DNA of 64,000 nucleotides. Origin: Amylostereum areolatum. Lineage: Eukaryota; Basidiomycota; Agaricomycetes; Russulales; Stereaceae. The stretch's first letter is position 1. Every line of letters begins with the position of its first letter. The notes beneath the pieces were generated by a model, which saw nothing but the letters and a program-made list of their open reading frames with translations, had not been told where the DNA came from and did no database searches. The stretch spans positions 992,001 through 1,056,000 of the forward strand of contig SAXG01000011.1 in NCBI GenBank assembly GCA_012932865.1, in the 5' to 3' direction. Shown one piece after another: positions 11,896 through 23,495 of this stretch. The translations under genes and the position numbers were made by a program.

Positions 11896-14800
11896 CTAAA
11901 ATACGGTCCTGTATGTATGGTGATCGAGGAATGAGCTGACACGGAATTTAGTACACTCCTCAAGGACATTATAGCTTGTCCAATGACGGGGAGCGGTCGC
12001 ACCGAAACGCGGGAAGAGCTGGACACTCCGTTGGATGTCTTCGATAGGGATGATTTCGGCGTCGCGTCGCCCATTGTGCACGGAACGAGACACACGGTAC
12101 ATCTGTGTGTCATCTTCTGGCTCCTTTGCGAACGGCGTGAACCACTCGATGTAGGCAAGGTGTTGTGGGGGTGTCGGACGTGTGGGTAGGTAGACGGTGT
12201 CGGCCGTCTTGGCAGATAGTCGGAAGACCACGCGCACTTGTGCGACGCGGTAGCCTTGGTCATGACCGGTCAGCGGTGAAATCTCAGACGAGCAGCAAAG
12301 CTCACCTGCTACGCCGCGAGCACCTCCAGCTCCCGATTTAACCAACACGGTGTCAAACCGACCGGGAACGATACGTCCACGGGTGTCCCGCCGCTGAGGG
12401 CGAACATGGACAGCATCTTGCTCGTCTTTTCCGTCCTCGCGTTGCAGAGCGTCGTGATTCCAGAGCTTAATCTTGTGATACACGGCGATAGGTCTGGTCG
12501 GGATGAGTGTGTTATCAGCTTCGTGACGCGCGGGCCCAGGACCGAGATCTGGGTAGTTACACTTGACAATGAATGCTGCGAGTGCATCGGAAAAGTCAAC
12601 GGCGCCGTACAGTTCATGGAGTCGATCGAACGAGACGGCTGGGAGTGTTGGATGTTTCGTCATCTGGGTGTGCATGTGAAGGTGCACCTCTGGTGTCCGT
12701 TCCGAAGTGATAGGAGGGTGCCCCGAAGAGCGCCACTGAATGAACGCCGCATGCGCGTTGACCTTCTCGCGACGTTCGAGCCATGCCGTCATTTGTGGAT
12801 ATTCATCTTTTCGGTTGGTAGCCCTGTACGCGTCTTTCGCAAAGTCGATGTGCAGGCGTTCCGATTGCTCCGTGTTGCTGTTATCTGTTGTACCGAAGAG
12901 CACGATGCTTGGCGAGTAGTGCCGTGCACCATGAACTTTCGGAAGGTTGAAATCCAGCCGGATTCCGAGATCAATGAAGATCGATTTATTGTCGTGGAAG
13001 CGCCGAAGAGCATCGTCCATCTGCGCAAGGGTTTCATCGGTATGGGATGGATATTGGGCAAGGTAGAGGAAGTCGAGAATTCCTCGAACGGCGCGGATGA
13101 GGCGGGCAGGACTGCGGCCATCTGGGAGAGGAAGATCTGCAATCAGACCAAGGAGAATGCGCGCGATGTGCTTGTGCTCTGTACCCGACACCCGGACAAG
13201 CGAGCTGATCCCATGTGTGAAGAGGCGAGCGTGGTGGTTGGGTGGCATCCGATGACAACGGGCATCAATTTCGTCGGGCCCAAATGCTTGCGGGTCCGAA
13301 ATCCATGCAATGACATGCTTGATGACTCCTTGATACATCTGGTGGAGGATATCGGGTGTGCATGAGGCAAAGATGTTTACATAGGGCAAATCTTCCCAGA
13401 ACGGATGGAAGATAGGGCGGAGGCGCGCCTCACGACATGCAGCGTGGTAGGTTGTGGGATCACCATCGGCCAGTTCAAAGACGTCCAATGCGTCGTCGGC
13501 ATCACGGAAATCGAGGTCTGTGTCATCATCGTACTCTCCGAGAAGAGCGTGCAGAATCGGACATCTTGGACAGTCACCATAGAGTGTTGCCGTCACAAGA
13601 ACCTGCTCCGGATAATCCCCAACGAATATAGCATAGATGGGATGACAGCGACGCCAAACGCCATCACCGCTGACCATGGCGATTCCGGTTTCTCCGATGT
13701 CCTTGATGGGTGCAAGAATCCGACGCATGCACTCATGGAAAATGTTGCCGGTTGCACGGCGTCGGGCAGCCTTGTTGGAGATGTGGTCCAGTTTTGCTGT
13801 GGGCAGGTAGCCAATGAGGACTTGCGCCCGACGGGAGGGCTTGCGACGGATGTCCTTCGGGATGTTTCCGATTGTCATGTAGACCGGGTATGCTGTCTTC
13901 CCGTGAAAGAGCGTGAGCTGAGTCTTGTCTGATGATATGATGAGGGGGATGATTGTTGCGCCAGGGAGTTTTGCCTCAATGCTTGTCTGCGGAAGAGAAA
14001 ATTTGTGTTAGGTCGGAGGAGGGAACCGTAGAAGATGATGCCAAGCACCTGCACGTTCCACCACCAAGTGCCCGTGTTCATCTCATCGTACATCCGAATC
14101 GTCATGTCGGCATCTTGGTAGTGGCGCTCCGGGACCGTGATCAGGTGTTGCGCAAATTCGGGGTCGCCGTACAGCGCGCGGATGCAAGGAACAATGTCGC
14201 GAAAGTACACCTCAAAGTTCTCGCCACCGACCTGGATCTCCTCCATCGTGAACTTCGGCCGACCAGGCAGTTGTTCGTCGATGATCTTGTTGAGCTGAGC
14301 CGACGAGCAGAATGAGAGGTCGAGTTTCTCGGCAAGCTAAGTAAAAGAGGGTAATGAGCATTGAACTTGACGCGTGATCACTGGCAATTGGATGCATACC
14401 TCGTCCATCTGGAGGAGCTCAGAGACCGCGGTCGATGTTGGCCCACGTGTTTTGGCCCAGTAAGCCATGGACCAGTCGAGTTTCGACTTGAACGGTGCCC
14501 AGATGTTTCCCGCACTCCCAGATTCCAAATGCGAACGCAGAGTGTCGTACTGTGACGCAGATACCTCTAAAGTGAGAGGTGCGCCAGCGCTCTCGCTCGG
14601 GAACGGCACGATCGTCGGGTGCACCCAGAGCTTTCCTTCAACACGTTGCCGTTCTTCGGGTGTAAAGAGGCGGCCAGAAGTATCTTGCGGAGCCGCTAGT
14701 TCGTCTGCAGGCAGTTCTCCTGGCGCCGATTGGGGTGCATTCGGGTTGATTACGGGCTCCAAGACGCGCCCGAGCTCCTCAAAGTTTCGCACATCCTCCT

Positions 14801-15203
14801 CTTCATCCGCTTCATCTTCTTCCGTGGTTCCTTGATTCCTGTCAGAGACCGACATAGGAGCCGGAAAAACATTGTCGACATCCATAGGAGTTGCACGAGG
14901 ATTATCGGCAGTGTTGCCAGCTGGATTGTCGAGTCCGAGTTCGGCAGGTGTATAACTTTCCGAAAAGTAGTCTGCGCCGACGCCCGTGTTCTCTGCTGAT
15001 AGGTTCTCCGCAACTTGAGGATTTGGCGGTGCCATAAGACCGGGGAACAGGCTTTCTTGAAGAGCCTGGTATGCGGTGTGAGCAGCTTTGCATTCCTCGC
15101 GCGCAGTCTGTCTCCAGTGGTTTGTACGCCCGCGCGGCGAGAAGTTTTTGCTGCATCCGTTGCAAACTACGGAAGCCTTGGCTGTGGGCAGCTGATACGC
15201 CAT
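11896..15203 (-). CDS. Plavaka-family transposase (intact copy)
   Basis: Start ATG at 15203 (MAYQLPTAK), chosen because it opens directly onto an N-terminal CxxC...HW...C zinc-finger-like motif common in these transposases. An acidic, low-complexity linker follows. After two short introns (near 14340-14400 and 13985-14050) the conserved core begins, including LFHGKTAYPVYMTIGNIPKD, a hallmark of the agaricomycete Plavaka family in the CMC (CACTA/Mirage/Chapaev) group. The last ORF runs without interruption for 660 codons to the stop at 11896-11898; a 48-nt stretch around 12255-12302 has intron borders but is also open. The protein would cut the terminal repeats in the nucleus and join the element to a new TA-containing site. 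The unbroken frame suggests the copy could be functional. Confidence 0.82.
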
Positions 15204-15519
15204 GAGGATACAGCGTGTGTTGGAGGTCGTGATGTGGAGGAGAGAAGGGTGCGTTATATCCAATTTCACTATGCGCGGAGGAAATCAGCCGCCTAAATTC
15301 ACCAAGTCCGTCTAAAACTCACCAAGACCCCACCAGACGTGAGAGTGCTCACGCTCCGCAGAGCCCGCACTATTACGAAACCTACGGCCATGTCAGCAAA
15401 CGGCGCAGGACTTATATTTGTACGCTCACCTCGCCGTGTCGACAGGCATCCTCGCTCTTCTTCCTCTTCCCCACTTTCCTTCTCCCCTCTTTTTCTTTTC
15501 CGTCCCCCCCGTCAACGGC

Positions 15520-18054
15520 ATGAGTTACCAGTCACGCACATTGAGAACGTCGCAGCGCAACACTTCCTCGGCCTCTGGGACCGCCAGCGCGGCACTCTCG
15601 CCAGCGCAGAAGGCTGCTGCTACTCGTGCTCGCACCAAGGCGTCGAAGGCTGCCGCTGCAGCGCAATTACAGCGAGAGCAAGCTCCTGTGGATGGTACGT
15701 CAATAGCTTTTCCCATCGAATCACAGACCACTTACCATTTTTTTTCCGCTGGCTCCGTGGGCCGTGGCCGAAATAGATGTTGCATCCGAGCCTGTTACTG
15801 CCGGTATGTTGTATTGCTGTCTTTGTTGGTGTCTTCCGACGCTCACACTTCCCTCCTTTAGCTGCGGGCAAGAAACGAAAGGGGGGGAAAGGTGTTCAGG
15901 CCAATGGCCCAGCGGCGAAGAAGTCAAAAACTCGGAAGTGTGAGTACGTTCGCGTTCAATCGCGTGTGTTCCCACGGGCTGACATTGTCGTTCCACTTTC
16001 TTTAGCGCGCGCTCCTCAGCTTGTTCTTCAAGAGGACGAGCTTCCACCGGTTGCACTCAAGCTCTACGTGGACGGGACGAAAGGCAAGGCAAAGGCGGTT
16101 ACCTCGGGTCACACAGGTGTTGCCATGATTGAGGTACATAACTTTCACTTTGTATCAGGTTCCGAGTTGCTGATTGACGGATTTGTTTGTAGGACGAAAA
16201 CGACGATGACGACGATAACGGCCTCTCGCCGCTCTCCGAAGACGATTTTGACGCGATCGAAGATGACGACGGGGACGAGTTGGCGAAGACGAACCCGACG
16301 CAGTTCCAGCGTCAGGTGAACCTCGAGGTATGTGTTGTCCTTAACCTCCTCAAGTGCAGCATGCTAACGGATACTATAGCGTCCTACATGGCTCTCCAGT
16401 GCAAATTCGGCTGCGTCTTCAAGCCCATCTTTCGTTCCCATTGATCCTTGCCTGAGTCGCCTCGATGCCCCTCAAGCCGTTGCGGGACCGTCGACTTCTA
16501 ACACAGCTCCTTCTCCTCCGTCCGCCGTCCCTCCTGTTGCCCCGGTCTCGGCTCCTCTTCCTCCACCCATTCCTGTTTCTGTCCCCGCCGCCGTTCCATC
16601 CGCTGCCGCTGCCACCACCGCTGCCGCTGCCCCATCCGCTGCCACTACCGCTGCTTCTGCCACCGCTGCCGCCGCTCCATCCGCTGCCGCCGCCGCTGCC
16701 GCCGCTCCACCCGCTGCCGCTGCCGCTGCCGCCGCCGCCGCCACGGCTCCTCCTCCTGCCACGGCTCCTTCCACGGCTCTTCCTGTCACAGCTGTTGATG
16801 CTGCCCTCGGAGAGCAGGTCCAAGTTAACGAAGATACCACTGGAGGTAATGTCCGCCAGAGATACCTTTGGCGAATTTTAGGTCTCATAGGCGACCGATT
16901 TGTCTCTGATGCTGAAGGTCCTCTAGCGGCCGGCGTGATCAACCTTCCACCAGCAACGGTCGGAGGCGAGTTTCCGGAGAATACAAACTTGGTGCTGGGA
17001 GGCCCACATCAGCGGATGTCACTTCGAGTGCAATCGCACATCGTTCAACTTGGAATCCGCGGCGCTTTCGTTCAGATTATATACGAGATCCTTCTAGTCC
17101 ACGGGTTTCCCGATGCGACGCTCAGTGAGACATTCTCGCGCAATGCACTGATCCGAGCGGCGTCTCTCCGCGATGTCTGTATCGACATGCACCGCCGTTT
17201 GCTCCAGGAACCCGGGTACATCAACCGTCTCATTCCCTTGGTAAGTCAGTTTGGATTTTTCCTGGCAGCACGGTTCTCAGACCATTTTGTACTAGCCCAT
17301 CGCTCGCATTGGTATCTTTCGCTTGAAGTTCAAGGAATCCAGCGACAATCACATCGTCGGAATGTACAACCTGCTTCCTGAAGGGGAGCAGAGTCAAGCG
17401 GCAGTAGCTTTCGCTGTCCGGGATTATAGCTACATATTCCGTCGCAACTCTCCGGTGTGTTTTCACTGGTCATGTCTCTGTGGGTTTCTACTGACTTATA
17501 GTATCATACTGTAGGATGGGTTGACTGGGGCTGTGCGCCGTGGTCAACCTTACCGTCACCCAATCGGGATCACAATTCTTCACCAGACCATTTTCGCAAA
17601 GGGAATTCCGGACGGCTTCCGCGATAGGCTCCCGTTTACAATTGACTCGGTAACTAACGAGCGTCGCATCGAGCTCCCGAAGGCAATGGTTGCACTGGCA
17701 TTTACAGCGGTGAGTGACTCATTTTGATCTCAATATGATAAACCTTTGCTTATCCTTGTGTAGGTTTACGCATCTCTGCACGAGCGTCGATCCGGGCATC
17801 ATGTCAAGTCCGATTTCTCGGCGGGGACATACCTGGATGTGTACGGTGGCCATATTGCCACTTTGAACGAGATGGAGAACACTCGCCCCCCGTTCTACCA
17901 CAGCTTCATGTCCGGTTTGTACACGGCGGCTTTGTAAGTTGTTTCCCTAGCTTTTCAATCCATTCCACTCATTTATCTGTCTAGAACAGGCCCTTTGTCG
18001 GTGCTGCCCGCCCCCGGTGTTCCTGCTGCATTGATTGACTATAATGATGAGTAG
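15520..18054 (+). CDS. DUF6532-like protein carried by transposon copy 1
   Basis: Starts at ATG 15520 (MSYQSRTLRTSQ) and is spliced across about eight exons to TAG at 18052-18054. The N-terminal half is basic and low complexity (KKRKGGKG, a probable nuclear localisation signal), then acidic (DENDDDDDNGLSPLSEDD), then a long Ala/Pro-rich tract encoded by GCC repeats at 16560-16790. The C-terminal half is a folded domain with the pattern seen in agaricomycete DUF6532 proteins: a conserved His/Asp region, then VYASLHERRSG, DVYGGHIATLNEM and a final PPFYHSFMSGLY segment. The function of DUF6532 is unknown. It is divergent from the transposase within the element and identical in both copies, so it moves with the transposon. 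The family call is from pattern recognition and could be wrong. Confidence 0.6.
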
Positions 18055-18516
18055 ATGTGTGTCCCCCTCCCGCTACGCTTACGTTCACTTCCGCTTTAGT
18101 CGATTCTCGTAATATGTGTTCGTGTACAATGGTTCTCGCTCCTGCTCTATTTCCCCTCGCATCCGTAGCTTCATCCCCCCCCTCCGCTCATTCATTAACG
18201 CTTAGTTTACAATCCGTGCCTCGTGCTAATGTATGAAAAATGGATACCCGGTTTCTCTAATGGTGTCTGAGCAAGCCCCAAAAGCCGTGACAAAGGCAGG
18301 ACAACGGTATCTAAAAGTGAACCAAACCTATGTTGTGAAAATGCTTGGATGCTGTTGAGATCAGTTTGAGACCACTGTTGGTGTGCGGCTGGACCGAGAT
18401 TGTACCGTCTTGAGAAACCATTAGCCGCTAAATTAGATCTAGTAGTAAGAGGACCTTCCTAAACACGTCAAATCCTCTAACTCGCCGTTTAGGTCCAATA
18501 TCCTCCAAAAAGATCC

Positions 18517-18543
18517 AATTCGCACGAGAGGTTTTTACAGATG
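18517..18543 (-). repeat. Right terminal inverted repeat, transposon copy 1
   Basis: Read on the minus strand it starts CATCTGTAAAAACCTCTCGT and matches the left end imperfectly. TA follows directly at 18544-18545. Confidence 0.7.
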
Positions 18544-19430
18544 TAGACACCTTTCTTCGCGATCCTGGTCGACAGGAAGCCGCGCTGTACCAATGGCGTT
18601 CCAAGAGGATGGGTCAGTACACAACGTCGCCTGGGACACACATCGGATGGTTTAGGCTCCCGGATGAGGCGGACATATTCAAGACCGTGGCGGACCCGTC
18701 AGGGGGAGCCACGCACCCCACTATGAACTTTTGGATGCGGTTCGTGTCAGTTCGTGCTGCCGACGCGAGCGCAAGCTCACCTTATTGTCACTCTAGGACT
18801 CCTTCAATTCCGCCGTGCTGCCAAGGCCTGCGAATGGGAACTTTATTTCGATTACCTGCGTTCTGGTCTCTCCCACCTCGCGTGAGCATTCTGTGTCATA
18901 TCTGTTCCTCACTATTATTTAACGTGCTCGTATGTAGGTGGATCCGTAACCCTATCGTCATCGGATCCCTTTACGATTCCTACAATTGATCCCGCCTTCC
19001 TTCAATCCCCTTTCGATATCTTTACCCTTCGCGAGGCGATCAAGTCCGCGCGGCAATTCCTGAGCGCACCCGTGTGGCATGGGTACATTGTTGCGCCGTT
19101 CGGTCCCGCAGCCAATGCGACGACGGACTCGGAGATCGAGGCGTATGCGCGCGCGAACGCTGGGGCGAGTTGTCATTCGGTAGGAACGGCGAGGATGTCG
19201 GCGAGAGGCTCGCAAGACGGCGTCGTGGACCCGGATTTGAGGGTGAAGGGTACAGCGGGACTGAGGGTCGTCGATGCAAGTGTTCTTGTAAGGTTTATTT
19301 CTTTACTTATGCTCGTGCTGTTCTGACGCCAACGGTCTTGTAGCCTGTCATCCCAGGTGCTCATACGCAAGTGCCGACATATGTCATCGCGGAGCGGGCG
19401 TCTCGGTTGATTCAGGCGTCGAATCCGTGA
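18544..19430 (+). pseudogene. GMC oxidoreductase (aryl-alcohol oxidase-like), 3' half only, cut off by the transposon
   Basis: Coding sequence starts right at the transposon edge with a stretch resembling the middle of aryl-alcohol oxidases (FLRDPGRQEAALYQW, then HIGWFRLPDEADIFKT). It continues through introns to a well-preserved C-terminal substrate/FAD region. Both catalytic positions are present: the His in SCHSVGTARMS and the His in PGAHTQVPTYVIAERA. The gene ends in TGA at 19428-19430. The FAD-binding N-terminal half (GxGxxG) is absent: the sequence left of the transposon at 11.7 kb does not encode it. In the intact family the enzyme is secreted and oxidises aryl alcohols to aldehydes with release of H2O2. 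This copy cannot bind FAD and is presumed dead. Confidence 0.8.
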
Positions 19431-20131
19431 AGGATCCCCCCGGGTTTCTAATGACAATGACGTTCTGCACTTGTGGCCCAGAACTGCGACGTGTTCTGTA
19501 GGGTAGCCATAGCCGGAAAATGTTTACCTAGACGGATGGAACAACCGGAGGATTGTCTTGGAAGCTTGAGGCTGTCACTCGGCTTGGATACTTACACGGT
19601 GGTCAGCAATGCATGCGTGACCGATATACATACGTAAGAACTCCTACGGAGCAGAGCCTCGAGGCCTCACATGGCCTCACAGACCTCACCGACACCGCTC
19701 TCATATGTGGGTCTCTTGGTCTGTATGTGATAAAAGTGTGAGAAAAACTATACCATCTTCGAACTTCAAACCCTTGGACGCGCGCTAATTTTCGCACAGA
19801 CTTTTGTCCATACATGCATTCCCTCCACACGATATCGAAGATTCAAGCACGCATTTAGTAAAGGATTCCTTTCCACTCATCTCTCCAGATCGTCCACGCC
19901 AAGTCCACGCCACTGAACGACTCCGGCTGAGCATTAACTCCGGCCCGCCTGTCGGACTTCATCTTCCTTCTCCCCGAGTGGATTGGATGGCTTCCTCGGC
20001 GAAAATGAATTAGCAAGCCACACGGGACGAGTATGTATTTGTCAGGGAGGTAATGACCTAGGAATGAGCACATATCTTGTCGCCGACTCGCCATTTAACA
20101 CCGACGGCCCAGTTCGAACCCGAGGCCCGAC
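19431..20131. other. Intergenic region between the GMC fragment and the old yellow enzyme gene
   Basis: No coding sequence or repeat recognised; this is the probable promoter region of the downstream enzyme. Confidence 0.4.
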
Positions 20132-20138
20132 TATAAAA
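20132..20138 (+). promoter_or_regulatory. TATA box of the old yellow enzyme gene
   Basis: TATAAAA lies 91 nt upstream of the ATG at 20223. Confidence 0.5.
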
Positions 20139-20222
20139 GCTGGCACCGCGGCGCATCCAAATCCCTCCGACTCGCAGGCTTTCGAAATTCTCCACCACAG
20201 CAAGACGCGACCGTATTTCAAC

Positions 20223-21525
20223 ATGTCGTCCAAACTCTTCCAACCTTTCCAGCTCGGCGCGCTTCCCCTCCAGCACCGCGTCGTCCTCGCCCCGCTGACC
20301 CGCAATCGTGCGGATCGCGTACACGTGCCAGCCGCACAGATGATCGAGCATTACGCGCAGCGCGCGAGCACACCCGGTACGCTGCTCATCAGCCGAAGCA
20401 ACTTTTATCGCGCAACGGGCAGCGGGCATGGGCCCATTTCTCGCGTCGACGCCAGGGATATACAACGAGGAGCAAATTGCCGCGTGGAAGAAGGCGAGTC
20501 GCTCACACGCGCCGATCCTCCGCTGATGCTGACGATCTTTCGGAATCAAGATCGTAGACGCGGTTCATGCCAAAGGGTCCTTCATCTTCCTCCAGCTCTG
20601 GGCTCTCGGCCGCTGCGCTACTCCAGACGGCCTTGCCATGGTAGACCCCACTCTTCCCTATGTCTCCGCAAACAACGTCCCGCTCGACAACCAGCCCGTC
20701 CCTCCACGCCCTTTGACACAGGCCGAAATCGCAGAATACGTGCAGCTCTTCGCAACCGCGGCGTCCAATGCTGTCCACGGAGCGGGCTTCGACGGCGTCG
20801 AGATCCACGGCGCGAATGGATATCTGATTGACCAATTCTTGAAGGACTTCACGAATGGGAGGACGGACGAATATGGGGGCTCTCCGGAAAGGAACGCCAG
20901 GTTTGCTCTGGAGGTGGTGGATGCCGTGACCGGAGCGATCGGTGCAGAAAGAGTGGGGTTGAGGCTGGCCCCTTGGGTGACGCCGTATGGTGTGTACTCC
21001 TTCTGCTTCCAGTGTAATCGAATTATTGGCTCATGTCTGGGGGCATAGATAATAAAGCGGCAGCAGCAACGCATGACCCAGTACCAACATACTCTTACCT
21101 CGTCAAGGAGATCGGGGAACGCCACCCGAACCTTGCTTATCTGCACGTTGTCGAACCACGCGTGGGTGGGATCGAGCTCCGCGAGGTGAAGCAAGGAGAG
21201 ACGAACGACTATTTCAGGAAGATATGGGGTGGGCGGCCGTGGATCGCGGCGGGGGGCTTTACGCGAGAGACTGGTATAAAGCATGCAGATGAGACGGGCG
21301 AGCTTGTTGCATATGGCCGGTGGTTCACGTCGAACGTATGTCTGTTCTTCCCATTGTCGAGGCGTCGCTGACTCTTCACCCCGACAGCCCGATCTTCCTG
21401 TGCGGCTGCGTGAAAATCTGCCCTTGACACCGTATGACCGCTCAACATTTTACCTGGAAGGTAGTCCAAAGGGCTACAACGATTTCCCGCGACTGGATGA
21501 GGAGCGGGTACAGGCATCGCTGTAG
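20223..21525 (+). CDS. Old yellow enzyme-type NADPH:flavin oxidoreductase (one apparent +1 frameshift)
   Basis: FMN-dependent TIM-barrel ene-reductase that reduces activated C=C bonds with NADPH. The ATG at 20223 opens MSSKLFQPFQLG, the usual family start. Exons are 20223-20493, 20551-20989, 21049-21335 and 21388-21525. Family landmarks are RVVLAPLTRNRA near the N terminus, the EIHGANGYLIDQFL active-site segment (His/Asn pair and Tyr), TDEYGGSPERNARF, and IAAGGF in the C-terminal phosphate-binding loop. The first intron (20494-20550) has a GC donor, GCGAGT. Near 20390-20394 an extra C breaks the first exon: the frame before reads TLLIS and the conserved EATFIAQRAAG follows in the next frame. 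The rest is intact, so this is either a young lesion or an assembly error. Neighbouring SDR, OMT and GMC genes suggest metabolism of small organic compounds. Confidence 0.82.
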
Positions 21526-22104
21526 GTCGATTGGGATTGCGCCTACTTATCATGCAGTTATAGACGTGTAGATTAGAGGGTGTATGACTACACATGCCGA
21601 CGATTTCATGCTGCAAAGTATAAACCTTGTACTTGAGTACTGAGTGTCTGAACCGTGAATTAGGGCATAGCACAGTAGTCATACTAGTCGGGAGAAAACT
21701 TGCAACAAAGCCTCCTCCTTCCGGGGCGTCAGGTCCAAGCTTACGCGCGAAAACTGATCCTATCTGGAGTACTTGTACTCTACGTCCGAGGACAATTCCG
21801 AATCAAATTCTGTACAAAATAAGCTGTTTTAGATCCGGTCGATGCTCCATACGCGCGAAAGTAGCCCTGGAAGGGAGAAAGAGGCAATGAGTCTGCCCAG
21901 TTTGGTCCGGACGAGTGGGCCCATGCAGCGCCATGTAATATGTAACATTTGTTCTCACCTCGCGCACTCCCGTAACGTTCCTCAGCCCATGATGAAACTT
22001 TACGCAGTGTCATTGTGTTCCTCTATAAAGAGTACTCAATACCCACAAACCCTCTCCAACATCATCCAAGATGACCTACACCTACGAGACGTCCCAAAGT
22101 TCAA
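21526..22104. other. Intergenic region with a TATA-like box
   Basis: No gene seen. TATAAAG at 22024-22030 lies just before the remains of the SDR pseudogene and may be its old promoter. Confidence 0.35.
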
Positions 22105-22950
22105 ACTGTGTGGTTTGTTACTGGTCAGTTCCGTTCCAATGCACTTGGAGTTGATCTTGTTCATGAATTTTCAACAATTCAGGTGCGGCAACTGGGTTAG
22201 GACTCGCGGCTCTGCCTGCTTTGGCTCGTGGTGAGTGCGTTATCGCTATAAACTATGCGGGCGTCGTCAATATGACAAATGCTTTGCTACCCCATATGTG
22301 TGCGCACGGTCATCATCGTTCATCATCATCGGAGGCAGGTCAGCGTATCGCAACGAGATTCCGGTGCGTCTGCCACACCAGCCCCAGGTTCACCGCCATT
22401 CTAATTGCTCTTACAGTCTGTTGGTAAGTGGCCAAACCCAGCACCGCTGCGTGTGGCCTCTGTACATATTGATTGGTAATTCTGTTCATAGCGGCGTATC
22501 CAGAGTCAAAGGCAGCAGTTCACTGTACGTCTTTTTTCTCTTCAAAAGTTCCGAATCGTCTTAATCAACCAATTATGACAGCCTATGGAGAGAACATCGC
22601 AGCAGAAGTGCGGCCATGGAATATACGCGTCACCATCGTTGCATCGGTCACCTTCGACACTTCTATGAATCTTCCATCTATAGCTTCGAGCAGGCAGATA
22701 TCTGACTAGGGCGACACTCGGAAGGCGCTAGTGCAAATGTCTCAAATGCTCAAGAACAAGCCGAAGAAGGGTGACCCCGTAAAATGCACGGATGTCGTCG
22801 TTGATTTGGTCCACTGCGAAGGCCGCGCAGCTGGGAAAGGACACTGGCCTTTGTGGATTGCCCTCGGTGAGGATGACATCTCGAGAACGATCAACGAGTG
22901 GGAATTGGCCGGCGCTGATCAAGAACTGGACGATAAGGTGAACATCTCGC
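22105..22950 (+). pseudogene. Short-chain dehydrogenase pseudogene, internally deleted copy of the SDR at 23.5 kb
   Basis: Pieces match the downstream SDR in order: VWFVTG, intron, AATGLGLAALPALARG (cofactor loop), then directly NYAGVVNMTNALLPHM, a serine/tyrosine region with YPESK, AYGENIAAEVRPWNIRVT, and a C-terminal part with DVVVDLVHCEGRA. About 100 residues between the cofactor loop and the NYAG segment are missing compared with the paralogue, including the NNAG motif. A TAG interrupts the frame near 22707 and the start region is out of frame. The duplication is in tandem and same-strand. Inferred to be non-functional. Confidence 0.75.
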
Positions 22951-23495
22951 ACGACCTCTCACCTTCTCCTGAGTACTTATTCGTGGACCCGTTCGGCTTA
23001 GATGCACGCTATCTGCGGCCGCGCATGTTGAGGCTGAGAATGTGTATTCTTGCTGTTGACATATTTTTATGGGAATGCATGAACTTGTGGATACCAACTT
23101 ATCGTACCATGTCTAATTGTGCTTCCTGCCTCTTGAGCAGAGCAATGACAGAGACGGTGGTGCTTCGACCGGCGTCATGTGACCGCGTTTCCCTCTGTTG
23201 GTTCGGTGGACCGGAATACCCGCGAGAACCGGCCGTCATACCCGCTCTACCTCGCAAACAGAGCCCCAAGTTCATCGAACTCCGACATTTTTAGGCCGCT
23301 CAGCCAAGAATATGCGAAATTGGGTCGTGACGCTGGGGAGGTCAGTCATGTGGCTCACTTCCGAGCTACACCTGTGCTGAAATGATTCACAAGGATCGCA
23401 TCGTTGTGCCGGCCCCGAACGCCCACAACCCCCATAAAGAGAGGTGGACGTCGACTCATGTCCATTATCCCCGACAATAGCTTTTTGTTCACAAC
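22951..23495. other. Intergenic region between the SDR pseudogene and the intact SDR
   Basis: No coding sequence recognised. Confidence 0.35.

Larger units (their letters stand above)
11736..18543 (-). mobile_element. Plavaka-type DNA transposon, copy 1 (about 6808 bp, intact transposase)
   Basis: The limits come from comparing two near-identical copies in this window: sequence identity starts at CATCAGGG (11736) and stops just after GATG (18541-18543). The ends form imperfect terminal inverted repeats of about 27 bp sharing CATC, a short A-run, CCTCTC and GC-AAT. Subterminal sequences carry repeated CTCTAA/TTAGAGG and GCCGTTTAG motifs at both ends, as CACTA-related elements do. It encodes a Plavaka-like transposase on the minus strand and a DUF6532-like protein on the plus strand, arranged divergently from about 15.2-15.5 kb. 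The left flank ends in CT and the right flank starts with TA, so the TA target duplication seen at copy 2 is missing here. The right flank is a GMC oxidoreductase gene lacking its 5' half. Confidence 0.85.

Noticed and set aside
12406..13365. 319-codon plus-strand frame inside the transposon, repeated at 41516-42532
   Set aside because: It is the antisense shadow of the transposase exon; the minus strand encodes the recognisable Plavaka motifs.
16419..16942. Long Gly/Ser-rich and Ala-rich frames on the minus strand
   Set aside because: They are shadows of the GCC-repeat tract in the DUF6532-like gene on the plus strand.
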